From an uncultured Eubacteriales bacterium (lineage in GTDB: Bacteria; Bacillota; Clostridia; Oscillospirales; UMGS1783): a stretch of 5,928 bases of DNA. This document shows, one piece after another, positions 5,342-5,928 of this stretch (positions are counted from its first letter, which is position 1; each line of letters opens with the position of its first letter). Position numbers and translations under genes: made by a program. The notes under the pieces were generated by a model. That model had not been told where the DNA came from, did not search any database, and saw only the letters and a program-made list of their open reading frames with translations. The stretch lies in NCBI GenBank assembly GCA_900555065.1, contig USJY01000096.1, positions 1-5,928 of the forward strand, in the 5' to 3' direction.

Positions 5342-5928
5342 ATGGTGGAATTTTTAAACGACTGGGACGGCCTGCTGGCGGATGAACTGCAAAAGCCGTA
5401 TTTTCAGAATATTCTTGCTTTTTTAAACAAGGAATACCGCAGGACGCAGTGTTATCCGCCTCCGCAGCAGGTGTTCCGCGCCCTGCGCGCCACGCCTTAT
5501 GGAAAAGTACGCGCCGTCATCCTCGGCCAGGACCCGTACCACGGTCCCGGTCAGGCCCACGGCCTGTGTTTCTCCGTCAATGCGGGCGTGCCGCTGCCGC
5601 CGTCGCTGGAAAATATCTTTGCCGAGCTGCACGCGGACCTGGGCTGTCCCGCGCCTCAAAGCGGCGATCTGAGCGGCTGGGCCGAGCAGGGCGTGCTGCT
5701 GCTCAATACGATTCTGACCGTTCAGCGCGGACGGCCGATGAGCCATGCGGGCATTGGCTGGCAGACGTTTACCGACCGCGTCATCGAACTTTTAAACGCC
5801 CGGGAAAAGCCCATTGTGTTCCTGCTCTGGGGCTCGCCTGCGCGCGCAAAAAAAACGCTGCTCACCAATCCCGCGCACCTGATCCTCGAAGCGCCGCACC
5901 CAAGCCCGCTTTCGGCTGGCCGCGGCTT
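5342..5928 (+). CDS. ung: Uracil-DNA glycosylase, family 1 (C-terminus beyond window)
   Basis: A base-excision repair enzyme that hydrolyses the N-glycosidic bond of uracil in DNA, leaving an abasic site; it acts in the cytoplasm on chromosomal DNA. The 195 full codons visible contain the family-1 signatures: GQDPYHG at 62-68 with the water-activating Asp64 and Tyr66, GLCFSV at 74-79 with the uracil-stacking Phe77, LLLNT at 119-123 with Asn122, and HPSPLS at 186-191 with His186 and the intercalating Leu190. These positions are within one of the E. coli enzyme's numbering. The sequence stops just after SAGRG, where the family normally continues with FFG and about 25-30 more residues, so only the end is cut off. 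The ATG at 5342-5344 is preceded by a modest GAGAGGCGG-type ribosome site. It is divergent from the dehydrogenase operon and functionally unrelated to it. Confidence 0.95.
   Translation, partial: MVEFLNDWDGLLADELQKPYFQNILAFLNKEYRRTQCYPPPQQVFRALRATPYGKVRAVILGQDPYHGPGQAHGLCFSVNAGVPLPPSLENIFAELHADLGCPAPQSGDLSGWAEQGVLLLNTILTVQRGRPMSHAGIGWQTFTDRVIELLNAREKPIVFLLWGSPARAKKTLLTNPAHLILEAPHPSPLSAGRG

Noticed and set aside
5423..5746. A 107-codon minus-strand open frame inside ung.
   Set aside because: It is antisense to a gene with all uracil-DNA glycosylase motifs and has no ribosome site or recognisable domain.

Overview
The window suggests a mid-to-high-GC anaerobic Firmicute, most likely a clostridial (Oscillospiraceae-type) gut or fermentative bacterium. 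The inference rests on Gram-positive style GGAGG ribosome binding sites, sigma-A type promoters in AT-rich intergenic DNA, GC-rich coding DNA, and butanol-dehydrogenase/YqhD-like alcohol dehydrogenases. No taxonomic marker was searched, so this is a judgement from style and gene content.

Layout. Positions 1-224 hold no convincing gene. A strong intrinsic terminator lies at 225-258. From 4990 down to 270 on the minus strand run four complete, consecutive iron-type (group III) alcohol dehydrogenase genes of 390, 387, 387 and 389 residues. They are separated by gaps of only 17, 16 and 17 bases, and each has its own Shine-Dalgarno site, so they look like one operon. Positions 4991-5341 form a promoter-dense intergenic region. 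From 5342 a plus-strand uracil-DNA glycosylase gene (ung) runs off the right edge, lacking only its C-terminal end.

How the genes work together. All four dehydrogenases keep the full metal-ligand set (Asp, His, His, His) and the nucleotide-binding GGGS loop. Each can therefore be expected to interconvert an aldehyde and an alcohol with NAD(P)H, in fermentation or aldehyde detoxification. No aldehyde-producing partner enzyme, transporter or regulator is in the window, so the substrate is not shown. The paralogs differ at informative places. The last gene has lost the GGS of the cofactor-side loop. The second has lost an active-site-region histidine and a TLPP motif. DNA blocks of about 40 bases are almost identical between different pairs of paralogs, which suggests gene conversion. 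ung is a DNA-repair gene and looks unrelated in function, but its promoter region is interlocked with that of the operon.

The most unusual part is 5119-5326. Two opposing promoter-like sequences face each other, and their -35 boxes lie inside a 13-base inverted repeat. To the left is a perfect 7-base-arm palindrome followed on the minus strand by a U-rich run, itself enclosed by a perfect 9-base inverted repeat. This could be an attenuated leader, a small RNA, an operator, or (more speculatively) an invertible promoter.
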